Shown piece after piece: positions 8,607 to 17,522 of a stretch of 64,000 nucleotides of DNA (position 1 is the stretch's first letter; each line of letters opens with the position of its first letter). The DNA comes from Mycobacterium sp. (GTDB taxonomy: Bacteria; Actinomycetota; Actinomycetes; Mycobacteriales; Mycobacteriaceae): NCBI RefSeq assembly GCF_029961025.1, contig NZ_JASBVP010000006.1:276067-340066 (forward strand), written 5' to 3'. The notes under the pieces were generated by a model that was given only the letters and a program-made list of their open reading frames with translations, had not been told where the DNA came from and did no database searches. Position numbers and translations under genes: made by a program.

Positions 8607-9428
8607 TCAGTGTGTGACATCGGTGGTTGCCGCCATGGCCGCACCGACGATCCCCGCGGTGTTCAGCAAGGCGGCGGGCACCACCGGGGTGCGATTCTCG
8701 AGTAGCGTCACCCAGTTGTCGGCCTTGCGGCTGATGCCGCCGCCGGCAATGAACAGATCGGGCCAGATCGCGTTCTCGATGGCGACCAAGACCTTGGTGA
8801 CCTCTTTCGCCCACCTTTTGTAGCTCCAGCCGTGGCGGTCCCTCACCGATGACGCCGCCCGCTGCTCCGCCTCTTTGCCGCCCACCTCCAGATGGCCGAA
8901 CTCGGTATTGGGCAGCAGCTTCCCATTGTGGATGATGGCGGATCCGATTCCCGTCCCGAACGTCAGCAATACCACCACGCCGGAGTTATCTTTGCCCGCT
9001 CCGTAGCGTGCTTCGGCCAGCCCGGCCGCGTCGGCATCATTGAGAACGGTGACCTCCTGGCCACCGAGTTCTACGCTGATGACCTCGCGGGCGTTCGTGC
9101 CGATCCAAGATTTGTCCACGTTAGCCGCGGTCCGCGCGACACCACCGATGACGACGCCGGGATAGGTCACCCCGAGCGGGCCCGTCCATCCGAATTCCTT
9201 GACGATCTTGGCCACGGTCTTGGCGACCGCGGCCGGGGTGGCCGGTTGCGGCGTCGGCAGCTTGAAACGGTCGCCGAGCAGCCGTCCCGTGGCCAGGTCG
9301 ACGATCCCGCCTTTGATGCCGCTGCCGCCGACGTCGACACCGAGCCCCCGAAGCCGCGTCCCGGCACCGGACACTTCGGTCCCGGACGTGCCGGCGGAAA
9401 TGGCGGTTGTGGCGTCGCAGCCGACCAT
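8607..9428 (-). CDS. ppgK: polyphosphate glucokinase PpgK
   Basis: Strictly polyphosphate/ATP-dependent glucokinase of the ROK family, making glucose 6-phosphate in the cytoplasm. At 273 residues it has the phosphate-binding motif GVDVGGSGIKGG near residue 30, the sugar-site motif NDADAAGLAE, and the second phosphate motif LLTFGTGIGSA. The TEFGHLEVGG motif carries the glucose-contacting Glu and His. The ATG at 9428 is preferred for a GAGGAG 5 nt upstream; a longer open frame to 9497 lacks a ribosome site. It is divergent from suhB, and the 284-bp gap between them holds no recognisable gene. Confidence 0.95.
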   Translation of the reverse strand: MVGCDATTAISAGTSGTEVSGAGTRLRGLGVDVGGSGIKGGIVDLATGRLLGDRFKLPTPQPATPAAVAKTVAKIVKEFGWTGPLGVTYPGVVIGGVARTAANVDKSWIGTNAREVISVELGGQEVTVLNDADAAGLAEARYGAGKDNSGVVVLLTFGTGIGSAIIHNGKLLPNTEFGHLEVGGKEAEQRAASSVRDRHGWSYKRWAKEVTKVLVAIENAIWPDLFIAGGGISRKADNWVTLLENRTPVVPAALLNTAGIVGAAMAATTDVTH

Positions 9429-9712
9429 CAAAACTCCTCGACGAGCCGTGCGTATTGCCCACACCCTAGCCGCACGGGCGGGGAAAACCTCGTTCACATG
9501 TCTCGTTCACATGTGATTGTGGGTTCGCGTGCCGTGCGACGCCAATCTCCAGGGTGTCGCAGCACACCGCTCGTGACGCCGAGAGTGGTGGCGCACCCGA
9601 TCGGCCAAGGGTCCGCTTTTCAGCGGTCATTCCCGACGGCCGCCGAGTTGGCTAGGGTGTCGCCGGATGCGCGCGAGAATACCTGGTCTGGTGATGGTGA
9701 GGCGATAACTTG

Positions 9713-10600
9713 GTGACAAAGCTCGACAATGAGCCGGCACACCTGCGGCGGGTGGCCGAAACGCTAGCCGCGGAGGCCGCTGCGTTCGTGCGCCGTCGCC
9801 GTGCCGAGGTGTTCGGCCCCGACACCCGCGCTGCCAAAAACAGCAAAAACAGCGCGGTACGGAGCAAAAGCACTCCGACCGACCCGGTGACCGTGGTGGA
9901 CACCGAAACCGAGCAGCTACTGCGCAGCCGGTTGGCGCAACTGCGGTCCGGTGACCCGATCCTCGGTGAGGAGGGCGGCGGGCCCGGGGATTCGTCGGAC
10001 ACCGAAGCCGAGGCTGTCACGTGGGTGCTTGACCCGATCGACGGCACGGTGAACTTCGTGTACGGCATCCCGGCCTACGCGGTGTCGGTCGCGGCTCAGG
10101 TTGACGGCGTGTCGGTGGCCGGCGCGGTCGCCGACGTTGTCGCCGAGCGGCTGTATTCGGCCGGCGCCGGGCTCGGCGCGCACCTCACCGACGAGCACGG
10201 AACCCGCGCGTTGCAGTGCACCGCGATCGATGATCTGTCGATGGCATTAGTGGGCACCGGATTCGGGTACTCGCGGGGTCGTCGCGCCGCTCAGGCGGCG
10301 CTGTTGGCCAAGATCCTGCCGGTGGTCCGCGATGTGCGTCGCATCGGTTCGGCGGCGCTGGATCTGTGCATGGTGGCGGCCGGGAGCCTGGATGCCTACT
10401 ACGAGCACGGGCTGCAGGTCTGGGATTGTGCCGCCGGTGCGCTGATCGCCGCCGAGGCGGGAGCGCGTGTGGTACTGCCGCTCCCGGGAGGGCCGCCGGG
10501 CGCTGCGGAGTTGGTGGTGGCCGCCGCGCCGGGAATTGCCGACGATCTGCTGGGCGCCCTGGAGCGATTCCACGGGCTGGAACCGATCCGGGACGACTGA
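9713..10600 (+). CDS. suhB: inositol-1-monophosphatase SuhB
   Basis: Mg-dependent inositol monophosphatase, 295 residues, supplying free inositol for phosphatidylinositol and mycothiol. The metal-binding motifs are clear: GEEGGG near residue 85, DPIDGTVNFVYG near 105, and WDCAAGALIAAEAGA near 240. DPVTVVDTETE supplies another metal-side acid. The GTG at 9713 is chosen by alignment to the M. tuberculosis start; a TTG one codon upstream is also possible, and a GTGAGG site lies about 10 nt upstream. The N-terminal third has an unusual Lys/Asn/Ser-rich insertion (AAKNSKNSAVRSKS). Confidence 0.94.
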   Translation: MTKLDNEPAHLRRVAETLAAEAAAFVRRRRAEVFGPDTRAAKNSKNSAVRSKSTPTDPVTVVDTETEQLLRSRLAQLRSGDPILGEEGGGPGDSSDTEAEAVTWVLDPIDGTVNFVYGIPAYAVSVAAQVDGVSVAGAVADVVAERLYSAGAGLGAHLTDEHGTRALQCTAIDDLSMALVGTGFGYSRGRRAAQAALLAKILPVVRDVRRIGSAALDLCMVAAGSLDAYYEHGLQVWDCAAGALIAAEAGARVVLPLPGGPPGAAELVVAAAPGIADDLLGALERFHGLEPIRDD

Positions 10601-10657
10601 GCCGCTCGACGAGGCGGGACCGCCGGCGGCAGCCGGGCCGGGCAATCGCGTCCGCGA

Positions 10658-11308
10658 TCAGCAGCTGCTGGAGTGGATTTTCGACAGCAGGGCGGGGTCG
10701 GAGGGCTCGGTGGCGCCGGGGCGCAGGCTGGCCAATACCGTGTCGATGTCATCGCTGTGCGCCAGCGAGGTGAACTCGGTGCCCAGCGCCAGATCGACGG
10801 AGTCATCGGTGCGGCCGTCGCGGTACAACTCGGTGCACGGCGCCACCAGCCACACGGCGGCGGCGGCGGCTTGACCGGCCTCGCCGAACCGGATCTGGCC
10901 CTGACAATTCAACCGGGTGTTGGCATAGATCGGGTCGTTGGCGGCGGTGGGCTGGGCGAAGCCCAGTTCCCGCAGGGCGTCGGCGGTGTCGGCGGCCTGA
11001 CCGCCGCGACCACTGGCGTTGAGAACCCGGACCTTGGTTTGTGCGAGTTTGGCCGGTGTGACGTCCATCATCGTTGCACGCGACACCTGTTCACCCAGTT
11101 TCGGTGCCGCCGGATCGGCGGGTTGCGGGGGCGGGTTGCAGGCCACCGCCTCGTGGACGTCATCGGGGCGGGTCAGCGCGATCGCCCACACCACCGCGGT
11201 CATCGCCGCCAGCACGACCAGAGCCACAAGAGCCGGGCGGGCGTTACGCCGTCGAAATGGCCGACCGTGCTTGTCGAAGGCGGTGCCCTCGGTGATTTGG
11301 GTGACCAT
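10658..11308 (-). CDS. cei: envelope integrity protein Cei (LytR C-terminal domain)
   Basis: A 216-residue membrane-anchored protein matching Rv2700/Cei. A basic N-terminus (FDKHGRPFRRRNARP) is followed by one transmembrane helix at about residues 26-46, then an extracytoplasmic LytR_C-type domain beginning near KVRVLNASGRGGQA. Four Cys residues in the outer domain could form two disulfides. In M. tuberculosis Cei is needed for envelope integrity and virulence. The ATG at 11308 is the one before the basic segment. It converges on suhB, 57 bp away. Confidence 0.88.
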   Translation of the reverse strand: MVTQITEGTAFDKHGRPFRRRNARPALVALVVLAAMTAVVWAIALTRPDDVHEAVACNPPPQPADPAAPKLGEQVSRATMMDVTPAKLAQTKVRVLNASGRGGQAADTADALRELGFAQPTAANDPIYANTRLNCQGQIRFGEAGQAAAAAVWLVAPCTELYRDGRTDDSVDLALGTEFTSLAHSDDIDTVLASLRPGATEPSDPALLSKIHSSSC

Positions 11309-11483
11309 GAAGGAAACTCTAAATGCTGCGCTCAAATCGGCCCACGATGGTCACATACGTGATGTGATGTAAATCACATGTGAATCGAGGTGCAAGCGGG
11401 CACGAATCGTTTGGTAGATGCGTTCGACGCTGGTACAAAGCGTTGCTTGCAAGGTAACGAGGGGATTTCCAGGGGAGAGGCCG

Positions 11484-11786
11484 ATGCCTACCGACTATGA
11501 CGCCCCACGGCGTATTGACACCGATGACGTCTCCGAGGATTCGCTGGAGGAGCTCAAGGCCCGGCGAAACGAGGCGGCCTCGGCCGTGGTGGACGTCGAT
11601 GAATCCGATTCCGCCGAGTCCTTCGAACTGCCCGGTGCCGACTTGTCCGGCGAAGAGCTCACGGTTCGCGTCATCCCGAAGCAGGCTGACGAGTTCACCT
11701 GTTCCCGGTGCTTCTTGGTGCAGCACCGCAGCCGGCTGGCCAGTGCCCAGAACGGCGTGATGATCTGCACCGACTGCGCGGCTTGA
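11484..11786 (+). CDS. DUF4193 protein (Rv2699c-like)
   Basis: A 100-residue acidic protein of the DUF4193 family, highly conserved across mycobacteria. The first 60 residues are rich in Asp, Glu and Ser. The C-terminus carries two zinc-binding pairs, CSRC and CTDC. The frame is open upstream, but the ATG at 11484 has GGGGAGAGG 6 nt before it and starts the conserved MPTDYDAPRR. Its function is not known to me; the fold suggests a small zinc-ribbon adaptor. Confidence 0.88.
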   Translation: MPTDYDAPRRIDTDDVSEDSLEELKARRNEAASAVVDVDESDSAESFELPGADLSGEELTVRVIPKQADEFTCSRCFLVQHRSRLASAQNGVMICTDCAA

Positions 11787-11855
11787 CGGGGTGCTCGGTT
11801 TTCCCCCAGAAGGTTTCTCCCCGGATCGTTCGACCCGTCGTCCTCGCTGGGGGGG

Positions 11856-12332
11856 TCAACTTCGTAATGCCGACAGCAGCTTATCCGGGTGACGGCTGCT
11901 CACCAGCCAATAGGGCGTCGGGTCCTCCGGGTCGTCCAGGACGGCCAGCACCATTGGTCCCACCCACGCGCGATGCAGCACGTATGCGGCGGGGTCGAGT
12001 TGGCGGCCGAGCGCCGCGGACTTGGCCGAGCGTGGCACCTCGGCAGATCGGACGATCGCGGTGACCGGCAGGTGCGCCTCTCCGGCCCATAGTTGGACCC
12101 CGGTGTCACTGGCGACGACCCGGATCTCAACGCGACCCAGCCATATCAACGCCGCAGCGGCGGCAGCGAACAGCACCGCGAACGGCAACCAGGCAGGAAG
12201 GCCGGGAACGCCCCGGTTGACTTCCAGCGCGATGAGCGCCGCCAGCCCGAAGGCCGGTGGCCACCACCACCACGGCACCCGAAGCCGCTCGCGATATCGC
12301 ACGCTTTGGGGCGCGACGCGCGTACCCGACAT
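11856..12332 (-). CDS. DUF3093 membrane protein (Rv2698-like)
   Basis: A 158-residue DUF3093 protein with two transmembrane helices near residues 20-37 and 45-65, preceded by an Arg-rich segment and WWWWPP. A C-terminal cytosolic or outer domain of about 90 residues ends [16 protein letters not shown], the usual family ending. It is divergent from dut with only 25 bp between the start codons, so both promoters must be compact or lie inside coding sequence. Function is unknown. Confidence 0.85.
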   Translation of the reverse strand: MSGTRVAPQSVRYRERLRVPWWWWPPAFGLAALIALEVNRGVPGLPAWLPFAVLFAAAAAALIWLGRVEIRVVASDTGVQLWAGEAHLPVTAIVRSAEVPRSAKSAALGRQLDPAAYVLHRAWVGPMVLAVLDDPEDPTPYWLVSSRHPDKLLSALRS

Positions 12333-12357
12333 CCGATTAAGGGTAATCTCAGGGCCC

Positions 12358-12822
12358 GTGTCGACCAGTCTGGCGGTTATCCGCTTGGATCCCGGGCTTC
12401 CGCTGCCCAAAAGAGCTCACGAGGGCGACGCCGGGGTTGATCTCTACAGCGCCGAAGATGTCGAACTCGCTCCCGGGCGACGTGCCCTGGTCTCAACGGG
12501 TATCGCGGTCGCCATCCCGTTCGGCATGGTGGGTCTGGTCCACCCCCGATCGGGATTGGCCGCGCGGGTGGGGCTTTCGATCGTCAATAGCCCGGGCACC
12601 ATCGACGCCGGGTATCGCGGTGAGATAAAGGTCACGCTGATTAATCTCGATCCGGTCACTCCGATCGTCGTGCATCGCGGTGATCGCATCGCTCAATTGC
12701 TGGTGCAGCCGGTGGAGCTGGTCGAGTTGGTCGAGGTCTCCTCGTTTGACGAGGCCGGGCTGGCCGGCACCTCCCGCGGTGATGGCGGTCACGGCTCCTC
12801 GGGCGGACATGCGAGTCTGTGA
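12358..12822 (+). CDS. dut: dUTP pyrophosphatase
   Basis: Deoxyuridine triphosphatase, 154 residues, the exact M. tuberculosis length. It hydrolyses dUTP to dUMP, keeping uracil out of DNA and feeding thymidylate synthesis. The five trimeric dUTPase motifs are present in order: [38 protein letters not shown], and the C-terminal [10 protein letters not shown] arm. The start is GTG at 12358. Its stop overlaps the ATG of the next gene (GTGATG), indicating coupled translation. Confidence 0.96.
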   Translation: MSTSLAVIRLDPGLPLPKRAHEGDAGVDLYSAEDVELAPGRRALVSTGIAVAIPFGMVGLVHPRSGLAARVGLSIVNSPGTIDAGYRGEIKVTLINLDPVTPIVVHRGDRIAQLLVQPVELVELVEVSSFDEAGLAGTSRGDGGHGSSGGHASL

Positions 12823-13577
12823 TGGTATTCGGGAGACGCAAGCGCAAAGACAACCGGGAGCGGGAATCCGTTGGCTCGCCCGCTACGCAGCCGGAACCGG
12901 AAGCGGCTCCCGCGCCTGAGCCCGTCGCCGAGGAACCGGAAGGCCCGTTCGACATCGACGACTTTGACGATCCCGGGGCCGCCGAGCAGGCTCGCCTCGA
13001 TCTGGGCTCGGTTCTGATCCCGGTGCCGGCGGGGAGTCAGCTGCAGGTCGAGCTGACCGAGACCGGTGTGCCCAGCGCGGTGTGGATCGTGACGCCCAAC
13101 GGTCGCTTCACGATCGCCGCCTACGCGGCGCCGAAGAGCGGCGGTCTGTGGCGGGAAGTGGCTGGCGAACTTGCCGACGCACTGCGCAAGGACTCGGTCA
13201 ATGTCACCATCCAGGACGGGCCGTGGGGGCGAGAGGTGGTTGGCATCGCCGCCGGTGTGGTGCGGTTCATTGGGGTTGACGGTTATCGCTGGATGATCCG
13301 TTGCGTCGTCAACGGCGGGCACGAGACCATCGACGCATTGACAGCTGAGGCTCGAGAAGCGTTGGCCGACACTGTTGTTCGACGTGGTAGTACGCCGCTA
13401 CCGGTGCGCACGCCGTTGCCGGTGCAGCTGCCGGAGCCGATGGCGGCGCAGCTGCGCGAGGCTGCGGCCGCCCAGCAGGCCGCGGAACACCAACCGGGTG
13501 GTCGGTCGCCGGCCGGGCGGCGCAGCGCGGCGGGCTCGGCGATGCAGCAGCTGCGCAGCAGCACAACCGGTGGCTAG
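12822..13577 (+). CDS. DUF3710 protein (Rv2696c-like)
   Basis: A 251-residue DUF3710 protein. It starts with a basic run (FGRRKRKDNRERE), followed by an acidic linker to about residue 45. The globular domain includes VELTETGVPSAVWIVTPNGRFTIAAYAAPKSGGLWREV. The C-terminus is low complexity (Ala, Gln, Arg). Its ATG overlaps the dut stop, so the two form an operon. Its last bases overlap the convergent hydrolase-like gene by 4 bp. Function is unknown. Confidence 0.85.
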   Translation: MVFGRRKRKDNRERESVGSPATQPEPEAAPAPEPVAEEPEGPFDIDDFDDPGAAEQARLDLGSVLIPVPAGSQLQVELTETGVPSAVWIVTPNGRFTIAAYAAPKSGGLWREVAGELADALRKDSVNVTIQDGPWGREVVGIAAGVVRFIGVDGYRWMIRCVVNGGHETIDALTAEAREALADTVVRRGSTPLPVRTPLPVQLPEPMAAQLREAAAAQQAAEHQPGGRSPAGRRSAAGSAMQQLRSSTTGG

Positions 13578-14275
13578 TCGACCTCGGTGAGCGCGTCCAG
13601 ACACGCAGCACCGAGCGCCGCCGGATCGGCGCCGATCTGATCGAGCGTGACGGTCCGCAGGGCCGCGTGCGGCGCCACGGCCGCCCATTCCACGCCCACC
13701 TCCAGCGGATGAATCGGATCGTCCACCGCCGCGGCGATCCCCAGCGGCACGGCCAGGCGCTGCAACTCCGCGCGGCCGGGCGCTGCGTAGACAGCCGCTT
13801 CCTCCATGGCATCGGGCAGCTGTGGCCACTGACGCCGCCAGGATCGGCTGAGCTCCTCGGCCAACCAGGGTGGGCTGGATGCGCGCAGCCGCATGGTCGC
13901 CGCCGCGAGGCCCTCGTGGCGCAGCTGGCGTGCCGCCTGCCGGGCGGCTTGGGCGGCGGGGGCTGTTGCGGGGTCTCCGGTCCAAGCCGGCAGCGCCGCC
14001 AGCACGGCGACTGCGCGATGCGGATTGGCCAGCGCCCACGCGGCCGCGACCGCGGCCCCGATCGAAACGCCGCCGACGGCAATCCGGCCCCAACGAGCGG
14101 CGTTGTCCAGGGCTGCCAGGTAGCCGGCGATCAAATGTCCTGGCTGTGGCCGCGGCGCCAGCAGCAGCGCGCCGACACCGTGCAACGGGCCGGCAAACGC
14201 CCGACGGATGTAGTCGTCGTCGGAGCCGGTTCCGGCCAGCAACACGGCCCGAACACCGGACAATTCGACAGCCAC
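13574..14275 (-). CDS. alpha/beta-hydrolase-like protein (Rv2695-like)
   Basis: A 233-residue Ala-rich protein that looks like a small alpha/beta hydrolase. It has VRAVLLAGTGSDDDYIRRAF at the N-terminus, a GVSIGAAVAAAWA stretch near residue 65 that is the nucleophile elbow (G-x-S-x-G), and a late VDDPIHPLEVG that would carry the catalytic Asp and possibly His. The frame is open to 14581; GTG at 14275 is chosen because it gives the family N-terminus, but its ribosome site is weak, so the start is uncertain. The substrate is unknown. Confidence 0.7.
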   Translation of the reverse strand: MAVELSGVRAVLLAGTGSDDDYIRRAFAGPLHGVGALLLAPRPQPGHLIAGYLAALDNAARWGRIAVGGVSIGAAVAAAWALANPHRAVAVLAALPAWTGDPATAPAAQAARQAARQLRHEGLAAATMRLRASSPPWLAEELSRSWRRQWPQLPDAMEEAAVYAAPGRAELQRLAVPLGIAAAVDDPIHPLEVGVEWAAVAPHAALRTVTLDQIGADPAALGAACLDALTEVD

Positions 14276-14466
14276 CTCTTGATAGTGCCCGCCGCCAACG
14301 GCTGGTCCACACCCTGTCGCTGCGGGATCCCGGGGAACCGACGCGTTAGGGTGTCCGTTGGCATCAGGGAGCGACCGCAACGAGATGAGCTGTCGTAACG
14401 GAACAGTTTTCGTCACGGCAGTTTTCGTCACGAAGCTTTGAACTGTCAGGACTGTCAGGAGAGGCC

Positions 14467-14832
14467 ATGGCGGCCGAAGGTTATTTGCGCCGGCTGACCC
14501 GTCGGCTGACCGATCGCCCGGGGCAACGCGACGGCGCGCAGTTATCCGACGCGGGTCTTGATATCGGCGTGCAGCGCGCAATCGACTGCAAGCGTGGCCA
14601 GGAGGTCACCATGGTGGGCACGTTGCGCAGCGTGGAGGCCGGCGCCAATCTGGACGGGGGAGTGCGCGCCGAATTGTTCGACGGCACCGATACCGTGGCC
14701 TTGGTGTGGTTGGGGCAACACCGCATCCCCGGCATTGAATCCGGCCGCACCGTGCGGGTGCGAGGCCGACTGGGCATGCTCGAGAACGGCACCAAGGCGC
14801 TGTTCAACCCGCACTACGAAATTCAGCGATGA
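14467..14832 (+). CDS. OB-fold nucleic-acid-binding protein (Rv2694c-like)
   Basis: A 121-residue single OB-fold protein. The five-strand pattern is visible from GQEVTMVGTLRSVEA (residue ~44) through ELFDGTDTVALVWLGQHRIPGIESGRTVRVRGRLG. Such proteins resemble the RecG/RecJ-type OB domain and probably bind single-stranded nucleic acid, but the ligand is not known. The start is the ATG at 14467 after a CAGGAGAGGCC ribosome site. Its stop overlaps an ATG that opens an 18-codon frame before the next gene. Confidence 0.82.
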   Translation: MAAEGYLRRLTRRLTDRPGQRDGAQLSDAGLDIGVQRAIDCKRGQEVTMVGTLRSVEAGANLDGGVRAELFDGTDTVALVWLGQHRIPGIESGRTVRVRGRLGMLENGTKALFNPHYEIQR

Positions 14833-14881
14833 CCGGCAGTGGGGAGTTCGCGAGCCGGACGAACGGTCGGCCCGACCGCGC

Positions 14882-15535
14882 ATGAGGGCTAACCGCGTCG
14901 ACGCCGAGCACGTGCTGGCCCGGCTGGGTGGGGTCAGTGGGTTGATTTACTCGTCGCTGCCGGTGCTGGTGTTTGTGCCGGCCTCCAGTGTCTTCGGGTT
15001 GCGCGCGGCGATCGGTGCCGCCCTCGGTGCCGCGGCGTTGATCCTGCTGTGGCGGCTGATCCGGCGGGAGTCCGCGCATCCGGCGGTGTCCGGATTCGTC
15101 GGGGTCGGTGTCTGTGCGGCGATCGCCTACGCCGTGGGGGAGTCCAAGGGTTACTTTTTGCTGGGCATCTGGGCGTCGCTGCTGTGGGCCGTGGTCTTCA
15201 TGCTTTCGGTCTTGATTCGCCGGCCTCTGGTGGGTTGTCTGTGGAACTGGGCCGGCGGGCACGACGGCAGCTGGCGCGGCGTGCGTCGCGCGGTCTACGC
15301 CTTCGATATCGCCACGCTTGCCTGGGTGCTGGTATTCGCGGCGCGGTTCGTGGTCCAGCGGCTCCTGTACGACGCCGACCGGACCGGTTGGCTGGCGGCG
15401 ACACGCATTGCGATGGGCTTGCCGTTGACGGCGGCAGCCGCCCTGGCGAGCTATGCGGCCATCAAAGCGGCACGGCGCGCGATCGCGGCCAACGGGAACG
15501 CCGCGGCGACCGTAACCGATCCCGGCGGCGAATAG
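14882..15535 (+). CDS. DUF3159 membrane protein (Rv2693c-like)
   Basis: A 217-residue DUF3159 integral membrane protein with five or six hydrophobic segments (about residues 20-40, 45-60, 70-90, 95-115, 140-160 and 175-195). The conserved GGVSGLIYSSLPVLVFV is at the N-terminus. The ATG at 14882 has a poor ribosome site. Upstream, an ATG overlapping the stop of the OB-fold gene (14829) opens 18 codons whose TGA overlaps this ATG. This could be a coupling peptide or a frameshifted original N-terminus. Transport function is not established. Confidence 0.8.
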   Translation: MRANRVDAEHVLARLGGVSGLIYSSLPVLVFVPASSVFGLRAAIGAALGAAALILLWRLIRRESAHPAVSGFVGVGVCAAIAYAVGESKGYFLLGIWASLLWAVVFMLSVLIRRPLVGCLWNWAGGHDGSWRGVRRAVYAFDIATLAWVLVFAARFVVQRLLYDADRTGWLAATRIAMGLPLTAAAALASYAAIKAARRAIAANGNAAATVTDPGGE

Positions 15536-15607
15536 CCTGCGGACCCGCCATCAGCGGGCCCGCCGGGGTTCGCTACGGCCGATTCGGTGTTGACTTTGCT
15601 GGCGATG

Positions 15608-16270
15608 TTAGGCTTTCGGCAGCAGCAGTCGGTGCAACTCCGCTTCCGCCTCGGCGACGGCGACGAAGATTAACTCGTCACCGCCTTCCAACGGTTCGTC
15701 GGGCTGCGGCACGATAACCCGGGGCCCGCGCAGTATTGTCACCAGCGCCGTATCCCGCGGCAGCTGCAGCCGCTGAAGCGGTTTGCCGCGCCACGGGGTG
15801 TCGTCGGGCAGCGTGATCTCGACCAGGTTCGCCTGGCCCTTGCGGAACTCCATCAGCCGCACCAGATCTCCGACGGAGACCGCCTCTTCGACCAGGGAGG
15901 CCAAGATGCGCGGGGTGGACACCGCGACGTCGACGCCCCAGGCGTCGGTGAAAAGCCATTCGTTGCGGGGATCGTTGACCCGCGCCACCACCCGGGGCAC
16001 CGCGAACTCGGTCTTGGCCAGCAAGCTGAGCACCACGTTGGCCTTGTCATCACCGGTGGCGGCCACCACAACGTCGAAATCTTCGAGGTGCACCGACTCC
16101 AGCACGCTCAGTTCGCAGGCGTCGCCGAGCCGCCAATGCGCCTGCGGAATCGCGTCGACGTCGACGTGTTCGGGGTTGCGCTCGATCAGGGTCACGGTGT
16201 GGCCGCCGTCGGTGAGTTCACGGGTGATGGAGCGCCCGACCGCGCCCGCCCCGGCGATGAGGACTTTCAT
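15608..16270 (-). CDS. ceoC: TrkA-type potassium uptake regulator CeoC
   Basis: A 220-residue KTN/RCK protein, the cytoplasmic NAD-binding regulatory subunit of a Trk/Ktr K+ channel. The Rossmann motif GAGAVGRSITREL starts at residue 7, with a second-strand acid in LIERNPEHVD. A TrkA_C domain occupies roughly residues 135-220. The ATG at 16270 has GAGGAG 8 nt upstream. It follows ceoB by 40 bp on the same strand; the two paralogues act together in M. tuberculosis. Confidence 0.92.
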   Translation of the reverse strand: MKVLIAGAGAVGRSITRELTDGGHTVTLIERNPEHVDVDAIPQAHWRLGDACELSVLESVHLEDFDVVVAATGDDKANVVLSLLAKTEFAVPRVVARVNDPRNEWLFTDAWGVDVAVSTPRILASLVEEAVSVGDLVRLMEFRKGQANLVEITLPDDTPWRGKPLQRLQLPRDTALVTILRGPRVIVPQPDEPLEGGDELIFVAVAEAEAELHRLLLPKA

Positions 16271-16310
16271 CTGCGCCACTCCTCAACCCCGGTGGGCTTG
16301 AACACCCGCT

Positions 16311-16982
16311 TCACGACTCGAGTTCCTCACTCGGCGGCAAAGCCGCGATGGCAGCCGCCTCAGCGACCCGACCGGAAATCGCGGCGACATAGACCCGATC
16401 GCCGGCCTGAATGATGGTCTTCGGTTCGGGCAACAGGCCGGTACCGAAGCGGATCACAAACGCGGCGCGGGCGCCGGTGGCTACCTCCAGGTCGGTGACC
16501 CGATGCCCAATCCAGTCTTCGTGCAAGGCGAGCTCGACGAGCGCGACGGTGCCCGTCGGGTCGCGCCACCTGGCGGTCTCGGTCTCGCCGGTTAACGCGT
16601 GAAGCAAACGATCGGTGGTCCAGGGCACGGTTGCGACCGTCGGGATGCCGAGCCGTTCGTAGACCGCGGCGCGTTTGGCGTCAAAGATCCGCGCCACAAC
16701 GCGGGTGACACCGAACGTGTCCCGGGCCAGCCGCGCCGAGATGATGTTCGAGTTGTCCCCGGAGGACACCGCGGCGAAGGCATCGGCCCGCTCGATGCCG
16801 GCTCGCAGCAGTACGTCTCGGTCGAACCCCATTCCCAGCACACGTTCGCCGGCGAATTCCGGACTCAGCCGGGTAAAGGCGGTGCTGTCGCGGTCGATCA
16901 CCGCTACCTCGTGGCCGATCCGCGACAAACCGTCGGCCACCGACGCCCCTACCCTGCCGCAACCCATGACCACTACCCGCAC
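16311..16982 (-). CDS. ceoB: TrkA-type potassium uptake regulator CeoB
   Basis: A 223-residue paralogue of CeoC with the same KTN plus TrkA_C layout. The nucleotide-binding motif is GCGRVGASVADGL at residues 7-19, with VIDRDSTAF after the second strand. The start is a GTG at 16982; GGGAGA lies about 8 nt upstream. It is the promoter-proximal gene of the ceoB-ceoC pair. In H37Rv an amino-acid permease (Rv2690c) is divergent from it; here the divergent side holds 540 bp without a convincing gene. Confidence 0.92.
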   Translation of the reverse strand: MRVVVMGCGRVGASVADGLSRIGHEVAVIDRDSTAFTRLSPEFAGERVLGMGFDRDVLLRAGIERADAFAAVSSGDNSNIISARLARDTFGVTRVVARIFDAKRAAVYERLGIPTVATVPWTTDRLLHALTGETETARWRDPTGTVALVELALHEDWIGHRVTDLEVATGARAAFVIRFGTGLLPEPKTIIQAGDRVYVAAISGRVAEAAAIAALPPSEELES

Positions 16983-17522
16983 CGAAGGTCTCCCGCTCGC
17001 AGACCGCCTCGGCGACCCCGTTGGCCGGCCGATAATCGTCGGAAACGTTCCTGCCCAGGGAACGCTACCGCCAGTCCCGTGTGAGCTCGCCCCTGGCTCT
17101 CACGTCTAAGCTTGTTCCGGGGCCGTTGGAGAGCGACGGTGTCCCCGGGGCTGTGGGATGCTGTGGGATAGCGAAGGGTCGACCCACACCCGCTTAGCCC
17201 CCAGCGGGTCGCCTTGCGGCGCCTGGCCCCGCGGGCACCCCGAACCGCCAGCCAGGAATTGCGCGGGCCGGCCGCTTGCCAGCACAATGACGCGGGGCCG
17301 CCCAGCGAGTACCGCGCACCGAGTGACGGCGTACCCGGAGCATGCCGGTGCACCGGGTGGGCGCGGATGGGGCATCCGCACAGTGCCCCGCCCGTTGAGG
17401 GGAAGGCTGTTGTTCATGTCCGCAGTGACGATGACTTCGGTTGCCCGGCAGCTGGGTTCATCGCAGCACCTCAAGATGGTGCAACGGTGGGCTGCGGACG
17501 ATGTGCGTCGGGGGATCCTCGA
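16983..17522. other. 540-bp gap, probable deletion scar
   Basis: No convincing gene is present. A direct duplication GCTGTGGGAT lies near 17150. A plus-strand frame (17158-17526) ends in MVQRWAADDVRRGILD with its TGA overlapping the TTG start of the methyltransferase. This could be the last codons of a deleted upstream gene such as the Rv2690c permease of H37Rv. Confidence 0.4.
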
